Shown piece after piece: positions 7,204 through 14,565 of a stretch of DNA of 37,371 nucleotides. The stretch is from a virus. The position numbers and the translations under genes are program-made. The first letter of the stretch is position 1; each line of letters opens with the position of its first letter. Below the pieces are notes generated by a model, which saw only the letters and a list, made by a program, of their open reading frames with translations, searched no databases and had not been told where the DNA came from. Where the stretch lies: IMG/VR virus record IMGVR_UViG_3300029624_000036, positions 1-37,371 of that record, one strand, 5' to 3'.

Positions 7204-8406
7204 TTATGCTTGGTCATTAACTCGCATTGCCTCGAAGTCACGAACCGTGAATCCTAGCGTGCCTGTGATGGAAGAAGTCGTCACGTAGTTAGACTTGTCG
7301 CGAGTTTTGATTTCCTGAGCGTCACTTGTGCGGTCAGTTCCAGCGATCAGGTTCAACTTCGGAGTTGAAACGATTCTGTCAGTGCTTGCCATCCATGAGC
7401 ATGGTAAGATCAAACACTTGTTGTTTGTCTTTGGCAGATACAATCCGCGACCATTCACCCAGGCACCGTCTTTCTCGGTGTACTTTCCTACTTTCTCTTC
7501 GATATCATCGAGAAGCATGTAGAATTGGTCGTATGAGCAGTAGTGAATTACTCCGTTTTTACGGTAAGCGTCTGTGTGTGCTCTGAAAATTTCAGTGTGA
7601 CCTGCATAAGCAGTAGTGCTTGAAAGTGCTCCTGTGTTTACAGGTGTCAGTTTCGAGGCTGAGATACCGTCAGCGATGTGTGCACCGAATCCTTTGCAGA
7701 TAGCAAGGGCATTCGCGTCGTCCCAATCGTTCGGATTGGATGCGGGAGCTGAGTTTGTGCTTGATCCGCTTGCGACGTAGTAATCCCGTCCGTTGGCACC
7801 GTCAACGTAAACAGCGTCACCCGCGGTGTAAGCTGTTCCTGCATTCCACTGAGTGAAAGCAGCTGCACCAAGTCCACCGTAAGCGGTGTTGTCGTTCAGC
7901 TCAGATCCGAGTTCTTCAATGACTGCATTCATGATGAATTCAGCGAAAGGGATGGTTCGTTGGTTGGCTCCTGATCCTTCAGCTGCACGGAGATTCTGTT
8001 CTTGCCACGTTGCGTGGAATTTCTTGATCTCTACATCGAAGTCTCTTTGGAAAAGTTCAACGTCCAATACCTGGCCTGTCAGTGTAATGGCTTCGTTGTC
8101 GCCTCTTTCTAATCCTGAGTAAGGGCGCACCCCTTTTCCAATGGTCAGCTTGGTCATGTTCATTTTACTCTTGACCATGGTGTTGGTGTCAACGTCAGCC
8201 CAAACCTCCATTCCGTTTCTAAGAGATCGGAATAGTTGGTTTTCGTGCTTACCCGCGTAGTTGTTCATCGCAATGACGGGAGAATTGACAGCGACGATCC
8301 ACTCGGGATTATCGGCAAGGAAATTGAAGGCGGCCTGAGCTTCGGTAGCTAATACCGTAAAGAATACCGCTGCAATGCTGAGAAATAAAAGTTTGAAGAG
8401 TTTCAT
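7204..8406 (-). CDS. Probable major capsid protein with N-terminal signal-like peptide
   Basis: 400 residues, placed directly after the S49 protease and scaffold-like genes, the usual order for an HK97-fold capsid protein. The N-terminus MKLFKLLFLSIAAVFFTV followed by ATEAQA-AF is a textbook Sec signal peptide with an AxA-type cut near residue 25. The ATG lies only six bases after the upstream stop, so this N-terminus is not an artefact of a long start. Residues about 183-231 (QWNAGTAYTAGDAVYV to NDWDDA) look like a CBM5/12-type carbohydrate-binding module inserted in the fold. The remainder (EVWADVDTNTMVKSKM, FRAHTDAYRKNG) fits a capsid shell. Capsid identity is inferred mainly from order and size. 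Confidence 0.75.
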   Translation of the reverse strand: MKLFKLLFLSIAAVFFTVLATEAQAAFNFLADNPEWIVAVNSPVIAMNNYAGKHENQLFRSLRNGMEVWADVDTNTMVKSKMNMTKLTIGKGVRPYSGLERGDNEAITLTGQVLDVELFQRDFDVEIKKFHATWQEQNLRAAEGSGANQRTIPFAEFIMNAVIEELGSELNDNTAYGGLGAAAFTQWNAGTAYTAGDAVYVDGANGRDYYVASGSSTNSAPASNPNDWDDANALAICKGFGAHIADGISASKLTPVNTGALSSTTAYAGHTEIFRAHTDAYRKNGVIHYCSYDQFYMLLDDIEEKVGKYTEKDGAWVNGRGLYLPKTNNKCLILPCSWMASTDRIVSTPKLNLIAGTDRTSDAQEIKTRDKSNYVTTSSITGTLGFTVRDFEAMRVNDQA

Positions 8407-8412
8407 GTGGGT

Positions 8413-8892
8413 TTAGTTGTTTGAAATTTTGAGTTCTTCTTTAAGCTCGGCCAACTCAAGGTCAGCGTCAGTGAGGATGTCCTCGTCGATGTTGTTTTCA
8501 ACAGCGAATTTTCTTTCGGTTTCAGTAATCGTTCTGCCTTCAGGCGTAAGATTACCTACTTCTTCAGCAAGATCAAGGTCTCCCGCTTTCTCGTGACCGA
8601 GTTTTTGAGCAACTGCATCGAGACGAGAAGTAGCCGCGGTTGATTCTGCTTTGGCGTCAGTCAAGTCATTTTCAAGACTTGTGATCTTTTTTCCGTTTGC
8701 TTCCGCATTGGAAATAAGGTCTTGCACGGAGGTGAGAATAGCTTCATCATTCTCGGCTCCTTCGAACAATCCTCTGAGTTGAGTCAGGATTGGATTGTCG
8801 TTCTGCGAGAGCTTTGCTGTAAGATCAGCGATCTTCTGGTCTTTCTCAGCGACAATCGCATCGTGTGTGGATTTAAAAACTAGTCCTTTCAT
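8413..8892 (-). CDS. Scaffold-like coiled-coil protein
   Basis: 159 residues from MKGLVFKSTHDAIVAEKDQ; the ATG at 8890-8892 abuts the stop of the protease. Nearly all helix, acidic, with coiled-coil stretches (EKDQKIADLTAKLSQ, KKITSLENDLTDAKAE). Size, composition and place between the S49 protease and the capsid gene fit an assembly scaffold, which would be degraded by the protease during maturation. Confidence 0.72.
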   Translation of the reverse strand: MKGLVFKSTHDAIVAEKDQKIADLTAKLSQNDNPILTQLRGLFEGAENDEAILTSVQDLISNAEANGKKITSLENDLTDAKAESTAATSRLDAVAQKLGHEKAGDLDLAEEVGNLTPEGRTITETERKFAVENNIDEDILTDADLELAELKEELKISNN

Positions 8893-8894
8893 AT

Positions 8895-9824
8895 TTAGGG
8901 ATTGTTGGAATTTGCGTGGTGTAGTTCGAGACAACGAGCAACACATTCCTCCAGGGAAGCAATACCGTGAACCAATCCGAAGGCGAGAGCTTCGGTGCCG
9001 TTGAAGGTTTTCCCTGTGAACGCTTCGTCGTTTGTCATCGACGGACGACACATTTTTACGTGTGCATGGAAATGCGCGGCTTCAGCCGCAAGCATTTCCT
9101 GAATCGCCTCGGGCTTTCCTTGGCGAAGATCTTCTATGGGTTTGTTTTTGTCGGGGTTCTGCGGAGCATTGACATAGTGGTATTTGAATCCCACGGATTC
9201 AAAAAACGGGATAATGTCCAGGAAGGAGATTGCAGCTCCGATGCTTCCTGTGATGGTTCTGGCATGGTTCACGTAGCTTTCGGTTCCGCAAGAGCCGAGG
9301 GCTACCGCAGCTGAGCATCCCATTTTATTATAGTGGGTGATCAGCGGCTTTTGATCTTTGAAAGCAAGGAGCTTGTCGGTGATTTCATAGAGACCATAAG
9401 CAGATCCACCAGGTGATTCCATTGAGAGAACGACTCCTGCGATCATGGGATCATCAGCCGCAAGATCGAGAAGTGCCGCAATTTGAGTGGTGGTGATTGT
9501 GCCGTAGTATGGATCGTCAGTGATCAGACCATGAAGGCCAATGACCAAAACAGATGTTTCCCTGGTTTCAGGGAAAGGAGAATCGAAGGAGGTCATTTCA
9601 ATGAGACCATCTTCGAGCAAGTGTGCTAATTCAAGAATTTGTTTTGCTTCCTCATCCTCCTGGTACTTCGCGTGATCTTCTTCCGTTTGAATTCCTGTCA
9701 TGCCCAAAATGAAAGGTTGAGCGTGAAGTAGGTTCAGCAGGCAAGGTCCTTTTAGAAGTGGTGAAAGATGAAGCTGCGGTGTTTTCAAATTGAATCCTGT
9801 TGTTCGTTTGAACGCTGGATTCAA
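8895..9824 (-). CDS. S49-family (SppA/ClpP-like) capsid maturation protease
   Basis: 309 residues as drawn. Matches the phage S49 prohead protease pattern: VVLSMESPGGSAYG (about residues 131-144), the nucleophile in NKMGCSAAVALGS (Ser171), and the conserved ARTITGSIGA (188-197). It would cleave the scaffold and possibly the capsid N-terminus inside the prohead. The start is uncertain: the frame opens with TTG at 9824 and the first ATG is at 9701. The segment LLKGPCLLNLLHAQPFI resembles the family's conserved N-terminus, which favours the longer form. Confidence 0.88.
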   Translation of the reverse strand: MNPAFKRTTGFNLKTPQLHLSPLLKGPCLLNLLHAQPFILGMTGIQTEEDHAKYQEDEEAKQILELAHLLEDGLIEMTSFDSPFPETRETSVLVIGLHGLITDDPYYGTITTTQIAALLDLAADDPMIAGVVLSMESPGGSAYGLYEITDKLLAFKDQKPLITHYNKMGCSAAVALGSCGTESYVNHARTITGSIGAAISFLDIIPFFESVGFKYHYVNAPQNPDKNKPIEDLRQGKPEAIQEMLAAEAAHFHAHVKMCRPSMTNDEAFTGKTFNGTEALAFGLVHGIASLEECVARCLELHHANSNNP

Positions 9825-9860
9825 ATATGTGTGACATCACACCGTATGTAAAGGACAGGT

Positions 9861-10325
9861 TTAATTGATCACGGGAGCAGGGAATTGGGCATTCATTACA
9901 GCTTCCACTATATAATGATTGCTGTCCCTGGCATTTTCTCCCGCATCAATAAGAGAGGCGGAAATTCCGATAGGATTATCCTTGGTTCCTAAGAGCAGAC
10001 GTTCTCCGTTGGTGAGCGTCACCATAAAAACATAACGTCCGCGTGAGAACTCTTCCAATGTTTTATGGGAGTTCGGAGAAATCTTCGGAGCACGGAATCG
10101 GAGCTTGCTGACGTAGGTTCGACTTCCTTTGTTTATGGAAGGAGCAATGGTCAGGTGAGCGGAATCCCTGGTGAAGTAAATATCCTCCCAAGCTGCCCCT
10201 GTCATAACGGGTGCAGATTCAGCCTGACCGAGCATTATGGGAGGGAAAGAGCTGATGTTTTGAGTGTCGGCAATTTGGATTTTGCAAACCGAACCGACAT
10301 TTGTATCTGTTTTACTGAGGTACAT
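9861..10325 (-). CDS. Putative head or tail structural protein
   Basis: 154 residues, beta-rich, no membrane segment. It shares a short pattern (SSFPPIMLGQAES) with the tail-tube candidate at 6329-6862 (TAFPPVMAYANPG), hinting at a related fold. It sits just upstream of the protease, in the structural operon. It could be a head decoration, connector or tube-like protein. No family was named with confidence. Confidence 0.5.
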   Translation of the reverse strand: MYLSKTDTNVGSVCKIQIADTQNISSFPPIMLGQAESAPVMTGAAWEDIYFTRDSAHLTIAPSINKGSRTYVSKLRFRAPKISPNSHKTLEEFSRGRYVFMVTLTNGERLLLGTKDNPIGISASLIDAGENARDSNHYIVEAVMNAQFPAPVIN

Positions 10326-10351
10326 ACGGGGATAATTAGCGAAAAAAAAGT

Positions 10352-10825
10352 TTAATAGTTAGCAACGGCAAGGGATCGCGCAGTTTTTTTGATGCGTTGG
10401 TACCTTTTATACATGCTTTCTTCTTTGTAAAGGTCCTCCGTTATGCCATAAGTATCGCGTACCGAGCGAATGATTTGAAGCTCTTTTTTACCCATTCTGA
10501 TTTTACCGTAGTGAACTGTTGTGCTCAGGTCTCTCCAGAAGAGTTCTTCGATCAGTGCTGCGATGTAATCTTTGGCACTGGCTGAAAGGTAGCATCCAAG
10601 TCTGTGCTTGGATATGAAAGATCTCGGAACCAGCAGAACGAGCTTTTCTTCCGAAGGGATTCTTTCTGGTCTCCATCCCGAAGGAGGAAGGTGTAAGTGT
10701 TTAACGACATGAGATCCTATTTCTGATTTAGGATCGATTAAGAGTTGGTGTTGGTTGGTGGAAAGAGTAACGTACTTTCTCAGATATGGTTTAATCCTGA
10801 GTGGGATCTCAATATATCGGCTCAT
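10352..10825 (-). CDS. First gene of the structural operon, unknown, possibly DNA-binding
   Basis: 157 residues, basic, with a C-terminal helical segment (KKELQIIRSVRDTYGI to YKRYQRIKKTARSL) that could be a DNA-binding or helix-turn-helix region. No named family was recognised. It is the first gene downstream of the TGTAACA repeat array and of a TAnnTTTG promoter element 20 bases before its ATG. That position makes a regulator of the structural operon, or a protein acting at the repeats, an attractive but unproven idea. Confidence 0.6.
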   Translation of the reverse strand: MSRYIEIPLRIKPYLRKYVTLSTNQHQLLIDPKSEIGSHVVKHLHLPPSGWRPERIPSEEKLVLLVPRSFISKHRLGCYLSASAKDYIAALIEELFWRDLSTTVHYGKIRMGKKELQIIRSVRDTYGITEDLYKEESMYKRYQRIKKTARSLAVANY

Positions 10826-10845
10826 GATCTAGGAGTATTTCAGTA

Positions 10846-10853
10846 CAAAAGTA
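10846..10853 (-). promoter_or_regulatory. Bacteroidota-type -7 promoter element (TACTTTTG)
   Basis: Read leftward, TACTTTTG matches the TAnnTTTG element of the primary Bacteroidota sigma factor and lies 20 bases before the ATG of the first structural-operon gene. No clean -33 TTG was found at standard spacing, so it may depend on an activator acting through the nearby repeats. Confidence 0.5.
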
Positions 10854-10967
10854 ATCAAAGGGTGGTGATTTGTCCTATAATGTACGAAATAATGAGAATC
10901 CAAGCAAATTGAGTTTTCGGAAAAATCGGCGACTAAAAAATCTCAAAATTCTCCGCTAACTTGAAAC

Positions 10968-11203
10968 TTTGTTACAAATACCTGAGAATTGGGTCTCAAC
11001 GCTAGTGGTGGTCTTGTATAGCGATTTGTAACAAATGTTTTGTAACAGGGTTTTGTTACAGGATTTTGAGTGGGGAGTGAATGTAACAATTTGTAACAAT
11101 TTGTAACAAATTAAGGGGTTTGGAGTTATTGTTACACTTTAAGTTACATAGTCTATTCTTCTTATTGTTAGTATAGTATAGAGAATAACTATAATTTGTA
11201 ACA
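10968..11203. repeat. TGTAACA iteron-like array (locus A)
   Basis: About ten copies of TGTAACA or its complement: TTTGTTACAAATA (10968-10980), the two in 11027-11047, TTTGTTACA (11052-11060), three tandem copies with exact 10-bp spacing at 11082-11108, TTGTTACA (11129-11136), GTTACA (11143-11148) and TGTAACA (11197-11203). A small inverted repeat TGAGA/TCTCA lies at 10983-10998. The region is AT-rich and adjoins the replication operon and the structural-operon promoter. It could be a replication origin, a regulator-binding array or recombinase arm sites. Confidence 0.8.
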
Positions 11204-11231
11204 AAAAAAAAGGGAATTGCGAAAAATTCCC
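11203..11231 (-). terminator. Terminator-like hairpin with nine-base T-run, leftward
   Basis: GGGAATT (11212-11218) and AATTCCC (11225-11231), flanked on the left by nine A (T-run leftward). CCTTTTT follows on the right, so it may work in both directions. It is a second stop signal behind the terminator at 11328-11350, insulating the repeat array from early transcription. Confidence 0.7.
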
Positions 11232-11327
11232 TCCTTTTTAAGTTCCGTCGATTTGGGATTCCAATAATTCGACTGAACTGGTCTCCCCTTAGTGAACATT
11301 TACGGTGATGTTGGATCGAGGTTGCAC

Positions 11328-11350
11328 AAAAAAAGCCCCTTTCGGGGCTT
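11328..11350 (-). terminator. Rho-independent terminator of the early operon
   Basis: AAGCCCC and GGGGCTT arms around TTTC with a T-run leftward, 22 bases past the tandem stop of the 99-residue gene. It ends the leftward early transcript. Confidence 0.92.
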
Positions 11351-11371
11351 CAAGCTGAAACAAGAGAGCTA

Positions 11372-11671
11372 CTACTTCAGCTCCGTTCTACTCGCAAAGG
11401 CAAGTGTCTCTGGCACCAGCACAAGACCTGCTTTAAAGTATTGGGAGAATGCTTTCATAGCTGAAGGCCGATCAGCAAACTCATAAGCGGAAACGCTGTT
11501 GTCCGATTTACGGAGCAGCCAAAACAACCGACCGAATCGGTAGACCTTCTTTCCGTTGATATAATAAACGAAATCATCGGCTGTCGCTGGCCTTAACGGG
11601 ATAGTTGCTTTTGGCAAGTTCGAAGCACTCAGTGATTTCGAGGTATTTGTCAAGTCCTCTTTGGTAGTCAT
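11372..11671 (-). CDS. Last early-operon gene, unknown function
   Basis: 99 residues. The C-terminal two-thirds read as a compact domain (DFVYYINGKKVYRFGRLFWLL, DRPSAMKAFSQYFKAGLV). The ATG lies 98 bases inside the upstream gene; it is kept because the AAAACCCTTCAAT leader precedes it and no other ATG follows before the conserved-looking part. The gene ends in tandem TAG TAG, then a terminator. No family was recognised. Confidence 0.65.
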   Translation of the reverse strand: MTTKEDLTNTSKSLSASNLPKATIPLRPATADDFVYYINGKKVYRFGRLFWLLRKSDNSVSAYEFADRPSAMKAFSQYFKAGLVLVPETLAFASRTELK

Positions 11672-11885
11672 ATTGAAGGGTTTTAAGTTGGTCCATTAGT
11701 TTAATAATCTGCTCCTTGTGAGCTTCGATTACTCTGCCTGTGCGAATAATCTCCTGGTCGAGGAATTTATTCATGTCACCTGTGGCAATCATTTGTTTTC
11801 GCATGTGCCGAAGTTTGTAGCTCTCGCGACCATTCATGATCGCGGAGTACTTAGAAGGGGAGATCGTCTTGTTTTTCGTTGTCAT
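11574..11885 (-). CDS. Small coiled-coil early protein, unknown function
   Basis: 103 residues, basic N-terminus (GRESYKLRHMRKQMI) and a long helical region (IEAHKEQIIKLMDQLKTLQ). It starts 35 bases inside the end of the helicase gene and overlaps the next gene by 98 bases. The close packing suggests a co-expressed replication accessory protein. No family was recognised. Confidence 0.65.
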   Translation of the reverse strand: MTTKNKTISPSKYSAIMNGRESYKLRHMRKQMIATGDMNKFLDQEIIRTGRVIEAHKEQIIKLMDQLKTLQYDYQRGLDKYLEITECFELAKSNYPVKASDSR

Positions 11886-13158
11886 GTGTTATAGGGATTT
11901 GAGTTTGTGAATCGTCATCATCATCATTTGGCTCGATACTCGGGCGATCCAATGATTCATCATAGATCACGTCGAGATCCGCGAAGTCAACTCGTTTGAA
12001 CACAAACGGGCGACCAATAGCGGGTTTTCGAAGCACGTCCACGCAGAATTTCATTTTGGTGTTATTGAAATACTCGTGGATAACGGGGTATTCGTATCGC
12101 TTGCTGATGCTCTTACCATCTTTGGTAAGTCGTTTGACTCCGAGATTATCGCAGGATTCGTTGATGTACTTATGCTCGTATCTGCTGTTGCGGAAAAATT
12201 CCTTGGCGATGTCTTTGGTCGCCATGAGAATAGTATCTGCGGTCTTGTCGTACTCGAACATCTGGGAGATCTTCTCTTTGATCTCTTTCTCGATGGTCGG
12301 TTGGGAGTACTCGATAATTTTGTCGAGTGCTTCAGTACGAATGAGTGCAGTAGCAAACCAGGAACGGGATAAGTTCTGGGTAGCCATTTGGCGCTTGTCC
12401 AGGAAGTCAAGGAAAGCGGGAATCTCGTCATACATTTCATTCAAAAGGTGAGGGTTCTTCTGTTCAGCTGTGAGCTGTGGGATCTTTCGAACCCAGAAGC
12501 GGGTTTCTTCCTTGTCGGTATTGATGAAATTCTTTTCGTTGTTGGACATGAAAATGAATTTCCCGTAGAAGTCCATTTCCTTTTGATCTTTCCCCTTGCT
12601 GTTCATCATGATCTTGTCATTCGTTGCAAGGTTCTTGATCTTCTCCATGACAAGTTTTTTGTCGATCAAAACTTCCTCGCACATCACCAGGAGTTTAGTC
12701 GACCATGATGAATTGAAATCGTTCATCAGGTCAGAGTTTCCGACGAACACGGAATTCTGACCGAAGATTTCATACATGAGCTTCCCGAAGGTCGTTTTCC
12801 CTGTTTCTTTCTCATTGCTAACCAAGCAAAGAATCGGGAGCTTCTGCTTTGGATACTTGTAGAGCAATTGGATATAGTCCAATCCAAGCTCCAGCTCGTT
12901 GACCTTGGCAGGCTCCTTCGTCTTTGGGTGGAGATACTCGATTTCGTTGGTGCCGAATATGTGAATGAGAAAATTTTTGATGGAATTCCATTCGCCTTCT
13001 TCGCGCTCCGTCCATTTAAGTGGGAGATAGGTGTTGTAGCAATTGGAGATAATGGGTTGGTAGTCGACGTGATCGGGTACATTGCAGAAAGCATCGAGTT
13101 TGACGATGTGTTCGATGAACTCCTTGTGGTGATCTTCAATGATCGTGGCTTTGCTCCA
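11851..13158 (-). CDS. Helicase part of a primase-helicase, in frame after a TAG
   Basis: 435 residues in the same frame as the primase gene, directly after its TAG at 13159-13161. This is the SF3/D5-like ATPase of DUF5906-type phage primase-helicases: Walker A NEKETGKTT (about residues 115-123), then LVMCEEV and FIFMSNNEKNF (Walker B and sensor). It would unwind DNA for phage replication. There is no ATG before residue 128 (12777), already past the P-loop; the only common alternative start before it is TTG near residue 93. So the domain is probably made by reading through TAG, or the gene is disrupted. The C-terminus is acidic (DDDDD) and ends DDLPF, like the tip of bacterial SSB. Confidence 0.85.
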   Translation of the reverse strand, partial: WSKATIIEDHHKEFIEHIVKLDAFCNVPDHVDYQPIISNCYNTYLPLKWTEREEGEWNSIKNFLIHIFGTNEIEYLHPKTKEPAKVNELELGLDYIQLLYKYPKQKLPILCLVSNEKETGKTTFGKLMYEIFGQNSVFVGNSDLMNDFNSSWSTKLLVMCEEVLIDKKLVMEKIKNLATNDKIMMNSKGKDQKEMDFYGKFIFMSNNEKNFINTDKEETRFWVRKIPQLTAEQKNPHLLNEMYDEIPAFLDFLDKRQMATQNLSRSWFATALIRTEALDKIIEYSQPTIEKEIKEKISQMFEYDKTADTILMATKDIAKEFFRNSRYEHKYINESCDNLGVKRLTKDGKSISKRYEYPVIHEYFNNTKMKFCVDVLRKPAIGRPFVFKRVDFADLDVIYDESLDRPSIEPNDDDDDSQTQIPITHDNEKQDDLPF

Positions 13159-14283
13159 CTACTCCAGGACGCGATCTGTTACTCCATGTGGATTGGGTCG
13201 GTTAATCCACTTGTAGTAATCAGTCCCTACACGAACGTAGTCTTTGGTTTCTCGGGCAACGAGAATATCGCAGCGTCCGTTTTCCGCATTGTACTTGTAT
13301 TTGGTTCCGTTGTAGATGAACTCTTTGTCGCGGATCTTACCCTGGTGAAAGAGATAGAATTGATCTTGGTTCTGCAAGGCATACCATTGTCGGACGTGAT
13401 CCAATCGGTGGGTCACGTCGAACTTATGGAAGTAAGAACAGGAAAGAGAGCTTTTGTTAAGCTCGTTGCGGATCTCATTGCAGCGTTCTTCAAAGATTTT
13501 TTTGTGCAGTCCTTGAAAGTGAACATAGAGATCGTCGAGTCCTTTCGGATCTCCTTCGATTTCGTCGCTTTTGATTGAGGCATAGAATATGCCGACACCG
13601 CGGTAATCTTCAAAGAGTTTTTTGATGTTCCAGATCGTTCGGTAGAAACCGTTCGGTCGGGTATAGAGATCGACGTCAGGATTCTCTTCGGGGAATTTGC
13701 GAGTGAGGCGACGACAGTCACCGTCATGCAGCCAGAGAACATTTTGAACTTTGCAGACCTTCATTATCTCTTTAACATCATAATGAAGTTCATGGGTGTT
13801 GGAGTCTTTGAAGTGGGTGATCGAAGGAAGCCCGATAATGTCGAGGCCGTGCAGATCCCCTTTTGCAGCTTTGAAGGCTCCCTCAGTAAGCACCAAAGTC
13901 TGAATGGTTTTTTTGGCAGCAAATTTCTCAACGAGTCCAGGAGGAATGAACGGAGCTGTACCACCGCCTCGCGGTATTCGGTAGCGGATTTCGTTTCCTC
14001 TTTTGTCGATGGTGCCTGGTATGTGTCTGATCTGATGGTACCGAGTTGAAGATTTGGAGCCAGGCTTTTTATAGACTGCGTATCTCCCTGTTCTCGTGAA
14101 GTAATTGATGCGAATGCTTCCGTCATCTTCTTCTTCGAACACTTTATGTTCTCGGATCTCGTCAGGTTGTTCTGATTGAGTTGAGGAATGCTCCCAGTAG
14201 CGTTCGCGGATGATGTAAGATTCGGGATCTATCCCGAGCTCTTGCATTCTTTTCTGAAAGTAGGATAGTGCGGGTTGGTTCAT
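13159..14283 (-). CDS. Primase (TOPRIM-like) part of a primase-helicase, ends at TAG
   Basis: 374 residues. TOPRIM-like features: TLVLTEGAFKA (129-139, acidic residue Glu134) and NVLWLHDGD (181-189). This would synthesise RNA primers for phage DNA replication. The protein continues in the same frame past TAG into the helicase half; the sequence on both sides (HGVTDRVLE, then WSKATIIEDHHKEF) is what intact family members show as one chain, so the TAG occupies an amino-acid position. It overlaps the upstream 67-residue gene by four bases. Confidence 0.85.
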   Translation of the reverse strand: MNQPALSYFQKRMQELGIDPESYIIRERYWEHSSTQSEQPDEIREHKVFEEEDDGSIRINYFTRTGRYAVYKKPGSKSSTRYHQIRHIPGTIDKRGNEIRYRIPRGGGTAPFIPPGLVEKFAAKKTIQTLVLTEGAFKAAKGDLHGLDIIGLPSITHFKDSNTHELHYDVKEIMKVCKVQNVLWLHDGDCRRLTRKFPEENPDVDLYTRPNGFYRTIWNIKKLFEDYRGVGIFYASIKSDEIEGDPKGLDDLYVHFQGLHKKIFEERCNEIRNELNKSSLSCSYFHKFDVTHRLDHVRQWYALQNQDQFYLFHQGKIRDKEFIYNGTKYKYNAENGRCDILVARETKDYVRVGTDYYKWINRPNPHGVTDRVLE

Positions 14284-14483
14284 TTGGTTAAGTGAGCAGA
14301 TACAGGTTCAACTTCGATTTTCTGAATGGCAAGGGAAGTTGCCTTCCGCTTGGCTCTCTTTCGATTGTACTCTTCGACATAGAGTTCGTGTTGATGAACG
14401 GGTAGTTCTGCTACTTTGATTTCGACTGTGACCGCGTAGGTCTTAAGCATTGAACCTTTTATTCGACGCAATAGTGTTGACAT
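14280..14483 (-). CDS. Small early protein, unknown function
   Basis: 67 residues: MSTLLRRIKGSMLKTYAV at the start, then a short basic segment (YNRKRAKRKATSLAIQK). It is coupled to the primase by a four-base overlap and has the leader CCCTAAAATC upstream. No family was recognised; it may assist replication. Confidence 0.6.
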   Translation of the reverse strand: MSTLLRRIKGSMLKTYAVTVEIKVAELPVHQHELYVEEYNRKRAKRKATSLAIQKIEVEPVSAHLTK

Positions 14484-14545
14484 GAGAATAAGATTTTAGG
14501 GATAGTAAATATCCGTTGAGTACTAGGTGGATTGAAAGGACGAGG

Positions 14546-14563
14546 AAAGCCCCGAAGGGCTTT
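14546..14563 (-). terminator. Weak or attenuator-type terminator, leftward
   Basis: AAAGCCC and GGGCTTT around CGAA, three bases from the stop of the 118-residue gene. The leftward tail lacks a long T-run, so it may only attenuate transcription into the primase genes. Confidence 0.55.
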
Positions 14564-14565
14564 AG

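Noticed and set aside
9652-9840. An alternative ATG-started frame overlapping the protease start
   Set aside because: Its product is Ser/Arg/Thr-rich without features, and the S49 signature lies in the other frame.
11189-11299. A 36-codon leftward frame starting MFTKGRPVQSNYWN
   Set aside because: It runs through the terminator hairpin at 11203-11231 and ends in a T-run-coded Phe stretch; the first 20 codons look protein-like but evidence is too thin.
12868-13578. A 236-codon open frame on the plus strand opposite the primase/helicase
   Set aside because: It runs antisense to conserved primase-helicase sequence and is hydrophobic in a way typical of antisense frames; no promoter or start signal supports it.
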